The position numbers and the translations under genes were made by a program. From assembly GCA_947174665.1 (NCBI GenBank), contig CAMWJV010000001.1, positions 1 to 64,000 of the forward strand: a DNA stretch of 64,000 nucleotides, written 5' to 3'. This document shows, piece by piece, positions 32,279-40,701 of the stretch (positions within the stretch are counted from its first letter, which is position 1; each line of letters begins with the position of its first letter). Origin of the DNA: an uncultured Lachnospiraceae bacterium. GTDB lineage: Bacteria > Bacillota > Clostridia > Lachnospirales > Lachnospiraceae. A model generated the notes under the pieces. It did not search any database and was not told the DNA's origin. It was given only the letters and a program-made list of their open reading frames with translations.

Positions 32279-32809
32279 ATGGAGAAAAGCGAAAGAGCAG
32301 AGGAAAAAAGAACTGCGGAAAAGGGCGAAGCGGCAGGGGGAAGAGAAGGACGCATGACAGATAACAAGTTGATCTGGACAAAGGGTACAAAATACCTGTT
32401 GGATTTTATGTTTTACGGAGGAATTCTGGTGACAGCGTCTCTGCCCTGGAGTATCAGGTGGATTGGAAAGCAGCTGCCATATCTGATTGAACACTATGAG
32501 GAATCAGTCATTATTTACTTTGTGCTGGGGATCGCGGCGGAGAAACTGCTCTGGGAGCTGCGGAAGATTTTTAAAACAGTGCTGGCAGAAAACTGTTTTG
32601 TCAGGGAAAATGTTGTCAGCCTGCAGAAAATGGGTAACTGGAGTTTTTTCATCGCTCTGATGGCGGGAGTCAGGAGCATTGTGTACATGACGATAGCCAT
32701 GGGCGTGGTTATTCTCGTATTCCTCATTGCCGGGCTGTTCAGCAAGGTGCTTAGCCTTGTGTTCGAGCAGGCGGTGGCATACAAGGAAGAGACGGATTGG
32801 ACCATATAG
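32279..32809 (+). CDS. DUF2975 family membrane protein
   Basis: A 176-residue protein with four hydrophobic segments (about 42-60, 80-95, 120-140 and 145-165), matching DUF2975: GTKYLLDFMFYGGILVTASL at the first helix and VLAENCFVRENVVSLQKMG in the middle loop. The first 25 residues are highly charged; ATG 32354 with AAGGA close by is an equally good start, whereas 32279 has GGAGG 10 nt upstream. DUF2975 genes commonly precede a YozG-type XRE gene, as here, and may modulate it. Function unknown. Confidence 0.88.
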   Translation: MEKSERAEEKRTAEKGEAAGGREGRMTDNKLIWTKGTKYLLDFMFYGGILVTASLPWSIRWIGKQLPYLIEHYEESVIIYFVLGIAAEKLLWELRKIFKTVLAENCFVRENVVSLQKMGNWSFFIALMAGVRSIVYMTIAMGVVILVFLIAGLFSKVLSLVFEQAVAYKEETDWTI

Positions 32810-32818
32810 GAGGGAGCC

Positions 32819-33046
32819 ATGGGAATCATTGTAAATTTGGATGTAATGATGGCAAAACGTAAAAAGAGCCTCACGGACCTGGCCGCAGAGGTGGACATTA
32901 CCCTTGCCAATCTGTCCATTTTAAAAAATAACAAGGCAAAGGCGGTGCGCTTCTCCACGCTGGAGGCAATCTGCAAGGCGCTGAATTGTCAGCCGGGAGA
33001 CATACTGGAGTATGTGGAGGACGACAGTTCATCCATGCCGAGTTGA
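32819..33046 (+). CDS. YozG-type XRE helix-turn-helix regulator
   Basis: A 75-residue protein that is essentially one Cro/C1-type helix-turn-helix: LDVMMAKRKKSLTDLAAEVD, then ITLANLSILKNNKAKAVRFS and LEAICKALNCQPGDILEY. It follows the DUF2975 gene by 9 nt with GGAGGG as ribosome site. The DUF2975/YozG pair is a recurring unit in Firmicutes and probably acts as membrane protein plus regulator. Targets may include the flanking membrane-protein genes. Confidence 0.92.
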   Translation: MGIIVNLDVMMAKRKKSLTDLAAEVDITLANLSILKNNKAKAVRFSTLEAICKALNCQPGDILEYVEDDSSSMPS

Positions 33047-33123
33047 GCGGATAAATTGTTATTGTGGGAGAAGATGCACAGGTGTGACGACAGGATACAT
33101 GTAAAGTTAAGGAGGGATCAAAT

Positions 33124-34767
33124 ATGACAGGATCAGAGCAGGATATTTGGGTGGAATCCGCAACCGGGGGAAATCCGGAAATGCGGGTTATTACCGGGCA
33201 GGGAGCATCGGCATCAAAAGAGCCGGAAAAAGAGACGGAGGAGACAAAGCGCCTGAAGGGCAATTTCGGATTTTTCGGCCCGGCAGCATTTATCTATGCA
33301 GTGTTCTACACCTTTTGCATGTACAGGAACGGATCGGGGGTGACATTCCCTTTTTTCGTGGCAGGCAGCCTCTTGTTTTTGTGCTTATCGCTTACAAAAC
33401 TGGAGACTACCTTAAAAAAAGGAAGCGTCTTTTATATGGCGGCAATGGTTCTTCTGGGCATTTCCACTTTTTGCACAGATGACGGCAGAATTATTTTTTT
33501 TAACAAACTGGGTATTTTTCTGCTGATGATGAGTCTGCTGCTGAAGCAGTATTTTGACACTTCAAAGTGGGGGCTGGGGAAATTCCTTCAGAGCATTTTT
33601 TACCTTGCCTTTGCATCTTTTGGAGAAATAGCGAGGCCTTTTCAGGATGCTGCCGGGTATCGGAGGATGAGGAACGGTAAAATTGACAAACGTGTCTGGG
33701 CGGTGGGACTTGGGCTGCTGGTGGGAGTTCCCCTGGTGCTTGTGGTGTTGATGCTTCTGGCCAGCGCGGATGTGCTGTTTCGACAGATGACAGATGGTCT
33801 TTTAGGGGGTATCAATTTCGGCAATATTATAAATGTAGTATTCCGTATTGTATTTATGTTCCTGGCATCCTATTGTCTTACATCTTATCTGTGCAGAAAG
33901 AGGATTCGGGAGGAAGTGAAGGATAAAAGGACGGGTGAGCCCGTGCTGGCGATTACCGTGACAAGTATGCTGACGGTGCTGTACATGGTGTTTTCAGCCG
34001 TTCAGATTGAGGGGCTGTTTCTGGGGAGGATGCAGCTGCCTGAGGGTTATACTTATGCGTCTTATGCGCGGGAGGGATTTTTCCAGCTGCTGGCGGTGAG
34101 TCTTCTGAACCTTGTGATCGTGTTGGTGTGTCTGTATTATTTTAAGGACAGTAAGGTGTTGAAAATAATTCTGACAATTATGTCAGTTTGCACTTTTGTT
34201 CTGATAGCCTCCAGCGCTATGCGCATGGTGATGTATATTAGGAGCTATTATCTGACCTTTTTGCGGGTGCTGGTGCTCTGGGCACTGGCCCTGCTGGCGG
34301 CGCTTTTTGCGGGTGTGCTTATTAACATTTTCAAGGCCGGATTTCCTCTGTTTCGTTATAGTGTGGCAGTGGTAACCGTGCTGTATCTTGCCCTGTCTTT
34401 TGTTCATCCCGATTATATTATTGCCAGGGTGAATGTGGCTAATATCGCTGTGACAGAGGGCGGGGAAAAGTCTGCGGCAGCATATCATGATTACTGGTAT
34501 CTGAGCGGGCTGTGCGCCGATGCGGCTCCGGTTCTGGTGCCCTATATGGAGGAGCAGGGATACGCCATGGAGGCGTGGACGGCAGAGGAGACACCAAGAG
34601 AATACAGCCGGGAGATCAATGGCGGGCGTGCGGACATAGACAGGGAGAACACCTTTGGATATACCTGGATGGAGAGGATGCAGAAGCGGACGGAAAACTT
34701 TGGCGTGCGTACATTCAATCTGTCCAGATACCGGATGCTAAGGCTGTTGGATAAGGCGGCGGATTGA
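33124..34767 (+). CDS. DUF4153/DUF4173-type polytopic membrane protein
   Basis: A 547-residue membrane protein with about 12 hydrophobic segments between residues 55 and 435 and a soluble C-terminal tail. The tail NTFGYTWMERMQKRTENF and FNLSRYRML, and the YIARVNVANIAV-like segment near 438, are typical of the DUF4153/DUF4173 family. Its role is unknown, though members often lie next to XRE/DUF2975 pairs. The N-terminal 45 residues are charged and cytosolic. AAGGAGG lies 8 nt before the ATG. Confidence 0.85.
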   Translation: MTGSEQDIWVESATGGNPEMRVITGQGASASKEPEKETEETKRLKGNFGFFGPAAFIYAVFYTFCMYRNGSGVTFPFFVAGSLLFLCLSLTKLETTLKKGSVFYMAAMVLLGISTFCTDDGRIIFFNKLGIFLLMMSLLLKQYFDTSKWGLGKFLQSIFYLAFASFGEIARPFQDAAGYRRMRNGKIDKRVWAVGLGLLVGVPLVLVVLMLLASADVLFRQMTDGLLGGINFGNIINVVFRIVFMFLASYCLTSYLCRKRIREEVKDKRTGEPVLAITVTSMLTVLYMVFSAVQIEGLFLGRMQLPEGYTYASYAREGFFQLLAVSLLNLVIVLVCLYYFKDSKVLKIILTIMSVCTFVLIASSAMRMVMYIRSYYLTFLRVLVLWALALLAALFAGVLINIFKAGFPLFRYSVAVVTVLYLALSFVHPDYIIARVNVANIAVTEGGEKSAAAYHDYWYLSGLCADAAPVLVPYMEEQGYAMEAWTAEETPREYSREINGGRADIDRENTFGYTWMERMQKRTENFGVRTFNLSRYRMLRLLDKAAD

Positions 34768-34788
34768 ACTTATAAAACGGAGACTTAT

Positions 34789-36129
34789 ATGTATATAAAA
34801 TTAATACAGCCCAAAATGATAAAACGTCCCATGGACACAGATATTAAGCTTCATATGGCTCCCCCGCTGGGGCTGTTGACGATTGTGAATCTGCTCAGGG
34901 AAGAACATACAGTTTCATTGGAAAACGAAAACATAGAGAGCATCGATTACTCTGATAAGCCTGATATAGTCGGAATATCCGTTACTGTTGACACTTTGCC
35001 GGGGGCTATAAGGATTGCAAAGAAGTTTCGTGATAAAGGCATTATCGTTGTGGCAGGAGGAATACATATAACAACTGCGTATGATACCGTTCCGAAGGAT
35101 GCGTTTGACGTATTGTGCATTGGGGCAGCAGAAGGAACGTGGCCCGATATCATAAAAGATTTTGAAAAAGGAACCTTAAAAACAATATATAAGTGCCATA
35201 AAAATTTTAATGGGGAGGATATCGTATCTCCGGCATATGATTTTTTGACGAAAGATAAATATTTGTATTGTAATGTGATTCATACCAGCAGAGGCTGTCC
35301 GTTTCGATGCGATTTTTGTTATAACAGCGCCGGCGGGCGAATGTATGTGAACCGTGATATTGAGGCTGTCCTGCAGGATATAAGAGCGGTCAGATCAAAA
35401 CATATTATGTTTATTGATGATAATTTTGCGGGAAATCCGGTATGGCTCAGGGATTTTTTAAACAGACTTATACCTCTGGATATCAAGTGGAACGCTGCCG
35501 TTTCGCTAAACGCTTTATGTGACGCTGAGCTGCTGGACCTGATGAAACGCAGCGGATGTCAGGGACTGTTTGTCGGGTTTGAAAGTATACAGGCGGATTC
35601 GATCAATAATGTCCATAAAATACAGAATAACACAGAGATGTATGAGAAAGCAGTTAAAATGGCGCATGACAGGGGAATTATGATCAATGCCAGCTTTGTC
35701 TTTGGACTGGATGGTGATACGCCGGAAACATTCAGAACAACACTTGACTGGATAGTAAAAAATAAAATTGAAACGGTCACATCTCATATATTAACGCCTT
35801 ATCCCGGTACTGAATTATATAACAGGTTAAAAGAGGAAGGCAGGATCATATCTGACGATCTGTCTGAGTATAACACGGCCCATGTTGTGTTCCGCCCGGC
35901 GCATATGTCGGAACAGGAGTTGTATGACGGATACATATGGATCTACAAACAGATATACAGTCTGAAAAATATTTTAAAGAGAATCCCCAGGGATAAAAGT
36001 CAGCGGGCGGCATATCTTTTGTTCAATTTTTTATACCGCAAATACGGCGGATTTACTGATCTGGTATGTAAAATGATCACATATAAAAATGTCGGAATTA
36101 TTGCAGAAAGACTGTCCCGATATTTATAA
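34789..36129 (+). CDS. B12-binding-domain radical SAM protein
   Basis: A 446-residue enzyme. The N-terminal half (about 1-140) has the cobalamin-binding-like fold with DKPDIVGISVTVDTLPGAIR and VVAGGIHITT. The radical SAM domain follows with the 4Fe-4S cysteines C170, C174 and C177 in SRGCPFRCDFCYNSAG, and the GLFVGFESIQ and INASFVFGLDGDTPETF blocks. It belongs to the large B12-radical SAM class that does methylations, ring contractions or C-C bond changes. No precursor peptide or carrier gene is seen beside it, so its substrate is open. It converges on a MATE gene with a 6-nt overlap. Confidence 0.92.
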   Translation: MYIKLIQPKMIKRPMDTDIKLHMAPPLGLLTIVNLLREEHTVSLENENIESIDYSDKPDIVGISVTVDTLPGAIRIAKKFRDKGIIVVAGGIHITTAYDTVPKDAFDVLCIGAAEGTWPDIIKDFEKGTLKTIYKCHKNFNGEDIVSPAYDFLTKDKYLYCNVIHTSRGCPFRCDFCYNSAGGRMYVNRDIEAVLQDIRAVRSKHIMFIDDNFAGNPVWLRDFLNRLIPLDIKWNAAVSLNALCDAELLDLMKRSGCQGLFVGFESIQADSINNVHKIQNNTEMYEKAVKMAHDRGIMINASFVFGLDGDTPETFRTTLDWIVKNKIETVTSHILTPYPGTELYNRLKEEGRIISDDLSEYNTAHVVFRPAHMSEQELYDGYIWIYKQIYSLKNILKRIPRDKSQRAAYLLFNFLYRKYGGFTDLVCKMITYKNVGIIAERLSRYL

Positions 36130-37467
36130 TTCAATTTTTTTTACTGTTGGGAAATAGCTGATAACCAGTATTATATCCGCGCCCAGCCAGGCGGCAATCT
36201 CCGCGAAAAAGATGCCGATTTCACCCACTGCAAGGGGCAGCAGCAGTGCCGTGGAGGTGCGCATGGCAAATTCTGCAATACCGGACAGCATGGGAAGTAT
36301 GGTGTTGCCCATGCCCTGGATAGCGGAGCGGATAACGTGCAGAATATACAGGATGGGCAGGCTGATGCTCATGATTGCCAGGTAAAAATAGGCAATTTCC
36401 ATGGTCTGTTCCACCTCCTCAGGAGTACCGGAGATGAAACAGCTTAGGATCAGTCTGCCAAACAACAGCATGACGGTGCCGATGCAGACAGAAGTGATCA
36501 GAGCAAGACCCAGAGCGGAGCGCATTCCTTTACGGATGCGTTCTGTTTTTCCTGCCCCCATATTCTGCCCGACATAGGTGATCATGGCGTAGCCGTAGGA
36601 AGTGGCCGCAATTTCAAGCAGGCCGTAGAGCTTGTTGGTGGCGGTAAAACCGGCGATAAAGATGACACCGGCACTGTTGACCACAAACTGGACGATCATG
36701 CCGCCGATGGCAATGATACAGTTCTGGAACGCCATGGGAAAGCCCAGCCACAGGAGCTTTCCGGCCAGACCGCTCTCCGGAAGAAAGTCTTCCCTTGTAA
36801 ACCGCATGATCTGAATTTTGGAAATGTGGTACAGGCAGTAAATACCGGATATAAGCTGGGCGATCAGGGTGGCTGTGGCAGCGCCTGCGATGCCCCGGTT
36901 GAAGACCATTACAAAAAGTAAATCCAGAGCAATATTGGCCAGGGATGCCACTACCATGGCATAAAGAGGTGTCTGCCCGTCCCCCAGGGAGCGCAGGATG
37001 CAGGCGAAAAGATTGTATGCCATGACAATGGGTATTCCCAGAAACATAATGCGGAGGTACAGCAGGGTGTCGTCCATGATAGCTTCCGGGGTCTGGAGCA
37101 GGATGAGAACAGGTCTTGCAATCAGTTGTCCCACAGCCATCAGTAAAAGAGCAAAGACAGCCGAAAGAATGCCGGAACTGCCGATGACTTTGCGGAGTCG
37201 TTGGTGGTGCCCGGCACCGAACTCCTGGGCCATAAGGATGGCAAAGCCCTGAGTGAAGCCCTGGATGATCCCGAGCATCATCCAGTTCAGCCAATCGGAC
37301 GCTCCCAGCGCCGCAAGGGCGTTGACACCAAGGTATTTGCCCACTACAGCGGTATCCACTACGGTATACAGCTGCTGGAAGACATTGCCTGCCATCAGCG
37401 GCAGAGCAAAGGTCAATATTAATTTGCCGGGTTTGCCCTCGGTCATACTTTTGATATGAGATGCCAT
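36124..37467 (-). CDS. MATE family efflux transporter
   Basis: A 447-residue multidrug/toxin extrusion transporter with 12 hydrophobic segments. Characteristic features are TEGKPGKLILTFALPLMAGN at the start, NVFQQLYTVVDTAVVGKYLG in the first helix pair and the internally repeated LLWLGFPMAFQN half. It exports organic cations or drugs in exchange for Na+ or H+. Its stop codon and that of the radical SAM gene share the palindrome TTATAA. It is one of three MATE genes in the window; substrate unknown. Confidence 0.93.
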   Translation of the reverse strand: MASHIKSMTEGKPGKLILTFALPLMAGNVFQQLYTVVDTAVVGKYLGVNALAALGASDWLNWMMLGIIQGFTQGFAILMAQEFGAGHHQRLRKVIGSSGILSAVFALLLMAVGQLIARPVLILLQTPEAIMDDTLLYLRIMFLGIPIVMAYNLFACILRSLGDGQTPLYAMVVASLANIALDLLFVMVFNRGIAGAATATLIAQLISGIYCLYHISKIQIMRFTREDFLPESGLAGKLLWLGFPMAFQNCIIAIGGMIVQFVVNSAGVIFIAGFTATNKLYGLLEIAATSYGYAMITYVGQNMGAGKTERIRKGMRSALGLALITSVCIGTVMLLFGRLILSCFISGTPEEVEQTMEIAYFYLAIMSISLPILYILHVIRSAIQGMGNTILPMLSGIAEFAMRTSTALLLPLAVGEIGIFFAEIAAWLGADIILVISYFPTVKKIEL

Positions 37468-37566
37468 GGCTGCCCTCTTCGTATCTTGATTATATACCTG
37501 AAAGAACGCTTCTTCACACTAAGCATAGCACAAAACACGGAAAAAGTCTCCATTGAAGTTGCGGAC

Positions 37567-37595
37567 TTGACATTTAACAGCATTTTTCATAAGGT
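37567..37595 (+). promoter_or_regulatory. Probable promoter of the XRE/lipoprotein set
   Basis: TTGACA (37567-37572), 17 nt, TAAGGT (37590-37595). The -10 box is weak, so this is tentative. Confidence 0.35.
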
Positions 37596-37645
37596 ATCTA
37601 TTAGGTGTTCGGAAGGTCAGATACGGGAAGGAGGATTTTTGCGCT

Positions 37646-38368
37646 ATGCTGTTGATCGGAGCAAAAATACAGGAATATCGGAAGAAGGCGGGCCTGAGTC
37701 AGGAAGAATTTGCCGACAAGATCGGCGTGACAAGGCAGGCGGTATCCAAATGGGAGACTGACAAGGCATATCCCGATCTGGATAAATTGGTGGCAATCTG
37801 CGATATTTTTCAGGTCAGCATTGAGGAATTGATTTACGGGAAAATTGTTTCTTCGTTGGAAGAGAAGCCTGCCGGACAAGCCTTGGAAATGAGAGGAATG
37901 TCCGCCCGAAAGGCGCGGAGAAAGGGCGTTTACATACGATTGTGGGTCCTGTTCGCGCTGACAGGGGCGCTGTTTCTGTTTTGCGGAGTGATTTTTCTGA
38001 CAACGCTGATCCATTATCCCCGAAAAACGGATGATGCGCTGATAGAGCGTATACGGGTGGAGAGAGTGTACCAGCAGTATACAAAAGCGGATCTCAGCTT
38101 TTTTGATGATGTGTCGCGCAGAGTCGTAAAAACGGTGTGGCTGGACGTGAACGGTATCAGGGAGGGCGATTTCCTTTTAGCTTACACGGATGAGGAGCAG
38201 TTGGGTCTTTACTATGAGTATAATGGCCGTACACTGATTGTTCTCGGGGCGGTTGTTATTTTTTTTCTAATCCTTTTTTTGATATGCATTGCGGAATTAC
38301 GACGCCTTGTAAAAGAAAACGGATGGCACATACTGATTGATGAGGTGAAGGAGAACGTACAGCCATGA
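37646..38368 (+). CDS. XRE regulator with membrane anchor
   Basis: A 240-residue protein with an N-terminal Cro/C1 helix-turn-helix (about 5-62: LIGAKIQEYRKKAGLSQEEF, TRQAVSKWETDKAYPDLDKL). Two hydrophobic segments at about 95-120 and 193-218 place the middle 70 residues outside the cell. Membrane-tied XRE proteins of this kind are common in Clostridia and may sense envelope signals. The gene overlaps the next by 4 nt (ATGA). Start at 37646 has GGGAAGGAGG upstream, though about 17 nt away; a CTG/TTG nearer start is possible. Confidence 0.86.
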   Translation: MLLIGAKIQEYRKKAGLSQEEFADKIGVTRQAVSKWETDKAYPDLDKLVAICDIFQVSIEELIYGKIVSSLEEKPAGQALEMRGMSARKARRKGVYIRLWVLFALTGALFLFCGVIFLTTLIHYPRKTDDALIERIRVERVYQQYTKADLSFFDDVSRRVVKTVWLDVNGIREGDFLLAYTDEEQLGLYYEYNGRTLIVLGAVVIFFLILFLICIAELRRLVKENGWHILIDEVKENVQP

Positions 38369-39492
38369 ACAGGATAAAAACAGCGGCTTGTATTGCGGCG
38401 TTGGGACTATGGCTGCTTGCGCTTATCGGAGGGTTGTGGTTTGCAGGTGTTATTTCATTTGATGAAGCAGGCGGTGCCCCTGCGGCGGTAGAATCAACCG
38501 TGAGAGAGGGAGATGATGGGCCGCGGGTTTGGAAGGTTGTATTTAAAGGAATGCAGTTTACTCTGCAGCAAAAGGGAACGGTATATCTCCATGGAAGCGG
38601 TTGTATGAATATCCGGCAGGATGAACGGTATCTGATTCAGATACAGATTGGGGTTGATACGTTAGATGAAATGTGGGCGCGCATGGAGGAAAAGAGGGAG
38701 TCTCTGATAGCGTTCGGTTACCGTATGGAGAAGGAAGCGGAGCGGCTGACCGGAGAGGGGCATGACTATGTACGTTATGTGATCAGCCTGGAGGAAGAGA
38801 GGGGAAGTGATCTTGACCGTACTTATTTTGAAGTAATGCTGGCACCGGCGGACGAAGGGAGACACTTCCTGGTTGTTATTCCCTTTGATAAGATCGATGT
38901 GGAAAAGCTGGACGAGACAATGCGGGAAAAGATATATGACGAGGCGCTTGTCAGGGCAAGGGAGGTTTTAGATGCGGCGTACCCAACAGATGAGATAGAT
39001 GACGAAGTGGGGATGCTCTGGACGGAGGATAAGAGTCTTGACCCGGAGCAGCGGTATATTTCGGAGGATACGATCGTGTATGGGAACGGGCAGCACAGCC
39101 TGTCTTACGTACTGCCGGATCACTGTATGCTGACTGCAGACACTATTGCCGGAAAAACCTATTATGACGAGGATAATCAGGTCTATATTATGACGAGCGT
39201 TGTGAAGTATACATGGATGACGGCGGAGGATATGAAGAAATCGGCTGCCGACAGGGAGCTTTCCCGCATTCACACAGAGGGAGAGGTTCAGGTAAACGGC
39301 AGAACCTTTTATTATTATACCTACTCTGTTTTAGAATATAAAAAAATGGAGGCGTCAACGACATACTGTTTTCATGCCTATTGTGACCTGGAGGACGGAA
39401 GCATTTACACGATATCCGGCTTTACGGATGATTATCCGGGAGCTCTTGAGGAAATCTACTATCTGGAATGGATGGATATCAGTGTATCCTGA
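38365..39492 (+). CDS. Membrane-anchored extracytoplasmic protein
   Basis: A 375-residue protein I do not recognise. One N-terminal hydrophobic segment (about 7-30: IAALGLWLLALIGGLWFAG) is followed by a large, acidic extracytoplasmic region with two similar halves, each containing strand-rich stretches (RYLIQIQIGVDTLDEMW and QVYIMTSVVKYTWMTAEDMK). It overlaps the XRE gene by 4 nt, so the two are translationally coupled and may form a sensing pair. The lipoprotein gene follows after about 100 nt. Confidence 0.75.
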   Translation: MNRIKTAACIAALGLWLLALIGGLWFAGVISFDEAGGAPAAVESTVREGDDGPRVWKVVFKGMQFTLQQKGTVYLHGSGCMNIRQDERYLIQIQIGVDTLDEMWARMEEKRESLIAFGYRMEKEAERLTGEGHDYVRYVISLEEERGSDLDRTYFEVMLAPADEGRHFLVVIPFDKIDVEKLDETMREKIYDEALVRAREVLDAAYPTDEIDDEVGMLWTEDKSLDPEQRYISEDTIVYGNGQHSLSYVLPDHCMLTADTIAGKTYYDEDNQVYIMTSVVKYTWMTAEDMKKSAADRELSRIHTEGEVQVNGRTFYYYTYSVLEYKKMEASTTYCFHAYCDLEDGSIYTISGFTDDYPGALEEIYYLEWMDISVS

Positions 39493-39594
39493 GGAACGGA
39501 ACTGATAGTTGCGGTTTTGCAACCAGCTTTCGCTTTATTTTCAGAGCCGGTTTTCATACAATGAAGCTAAAATCTGAAATACAGGAGGAGTTTT

Positions 39595-40464
39595 ATGAAA
39601 ATTAAAAAAATTATGCTGGCAGGACTTATTATGATAGCGATGAATCTTTCTTTGATCGCTTGCGGTAAGGAAGAAAAGGAGGCATCGCGGGGAACGTCTG
39701 AGCAGAGGACAGAAAGCACGAAGCAAACGGAGGAAGGCGAATCAGGAGAGGAAACGGGCTCGGGAGAAGAGAGTGCTTCAGAAGAAGAGAGTTCTTCAGA
39801 AGAAGCCACAGACAGGGAAACAGGGTCAGAGAGCAGTGAAGAAAGCAGTGAGGCCTCGACAGAATTTGCAGTTCCTATCCAGGAGGATTTCACTCCGGTT
39901 GAGGGCTTAAGTGACAAGTATGTGGATTTTGAGAACAGGTCTTTTGCTTACAATGGAAAGGTTTTCAAGCTTGGAGAGAGCACTCTGAAGGATTTGATTG
40001 ACGGAGGAATTCCGTTTGATGAAAGTGATCTGAACAATAAGGGAAACAATGTAAACAAAAATTATGAAACAAGCAGGTATACGGCAGATATTAATAAATA
40101 TGTGACTATGCAGTTCAAGTTTGTGAACATAACCGGAGATACTTTGACGGAGGAAGAGTGTCTGCTGTCATATGTAAGAATAAATTATCTCTATGTGCCG
40201 CAGCCTGATTATGATGCGGAGAGGAATGCAACGATAACGGAGAATATTCTTGACGCAGCGAATACGGTTTGCTTTTCCTTCCCGGCAACCCTTACAAAAG
40301 AACAGCTTCTGGAAAACAGCAGTGAAGGCGCGGAACAGGATGATTACAATAATGTTGATTACCGCATTAAGTCAGAGGTTTATATGGGCAGCAGCGGTTA
40401 TCACTTTAGGTTTAACGATACCACAAACCAGATGAAGGAAATGACGATGGACTGGCTTCCGTGA
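39595..40464 (+). CDS. Lipoprotein with Ser/Glu-rich linker
   Basis: A 289-residue secreted lipoprotein. The signal peptide MKIKKIMLAGLIMIAMNLSL ends in the lipobox LIAC with the lipidated Cys at residue 22. Residues 25-85 are a low-complexity tract of Glu, Ser, Thr and Gly that would act as a flexible spacer from the membrane. The C-terminal 200 residues form a globular domain with no family I recognise. AGGAGG lies 8 nt before the ATG. A strong terminator follows, closing this set. Confidence 0.85.
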   Translation: MKIKKIMLAGLIMIAMNLSLIACGKEEKEASRGTSEQRTESTKQTEEGESGEETGSGEESASEEESSSEEATDRETGSESSEESSEASTEFAVPIQEDFTPVEGLSDKYVDFENRSFAYNGKVFKLGESTLKDLIDGGIPFDESDLNNKGNNVNKNYETSRYTADINKYVTMQFKFVNITGDTLTEEECLLSYVRINYLYVPQPDYDAERNATITENILDAANTVCFSFPATLTKEQLLENSSEGAEQDDYNNVDYRIKSEVYMGSSGYHFRFNDTTNQMKEMTMDWLP

Positions 40465-40522
40465 TAACGTCCTGTTAAATACCTTAATCTGAAGATTGTG
40501 AAATGAATAATGGAACCGGGGA

Positions 40523-40555
40523 GGGTCGCCGAAGCAGTAGTCGGCGGCCCTTTTT
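40523..40555 (+). terminator. Terminator after the lipoprotein gene
   Basis: GGGTCGCCGA (40523-40532) pairs with TCGGCGGCCC (40541-40550), ten pairs with one G-U, followed by TTTTT. Confidence 0.85.
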
Positions 40556-40573
40556 AGATGATGGGCGGATTCC

Positions 40574-40601
40574 TTGACACTTTTCCAAAATGGATTAAAA
40601 T
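40574..40601 (+). promoter_or_regulatory. Promoter of the ABC-class ATPase gene
   Basis: TTGACA (40574-40579), 16 nt, TAAAAT (40596-40601). The leader to the start codon is about 95 nt. Confidence 0.6.
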
Positions 40602-40701
40602 AGTAGGTGGAGCAAGGAGATTGCGCGGCGCAAAACAGAACATGGCAAAATGAAACGGCGGTTACACGCCGCGTATGCTTAAGGAAAGGCGGAATCGTAA
40701 T

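Noticed and set aside
36121..36130. Convergent 6-nt overlap (TTATAA) of the radical SAM and MATE genes as a regulatory site
   Set aside because: It is simply two stop codons sharing a palindrome; no hairpin or repeat surrounds it.
34789..40464. A RiPP cluster built around the radical SAM protein
   Set aside because: No precursor-like small peptide, peptidase or exporter with clear linkage was found; the neighbouring MATE gene is convergent, not co-transcribed.
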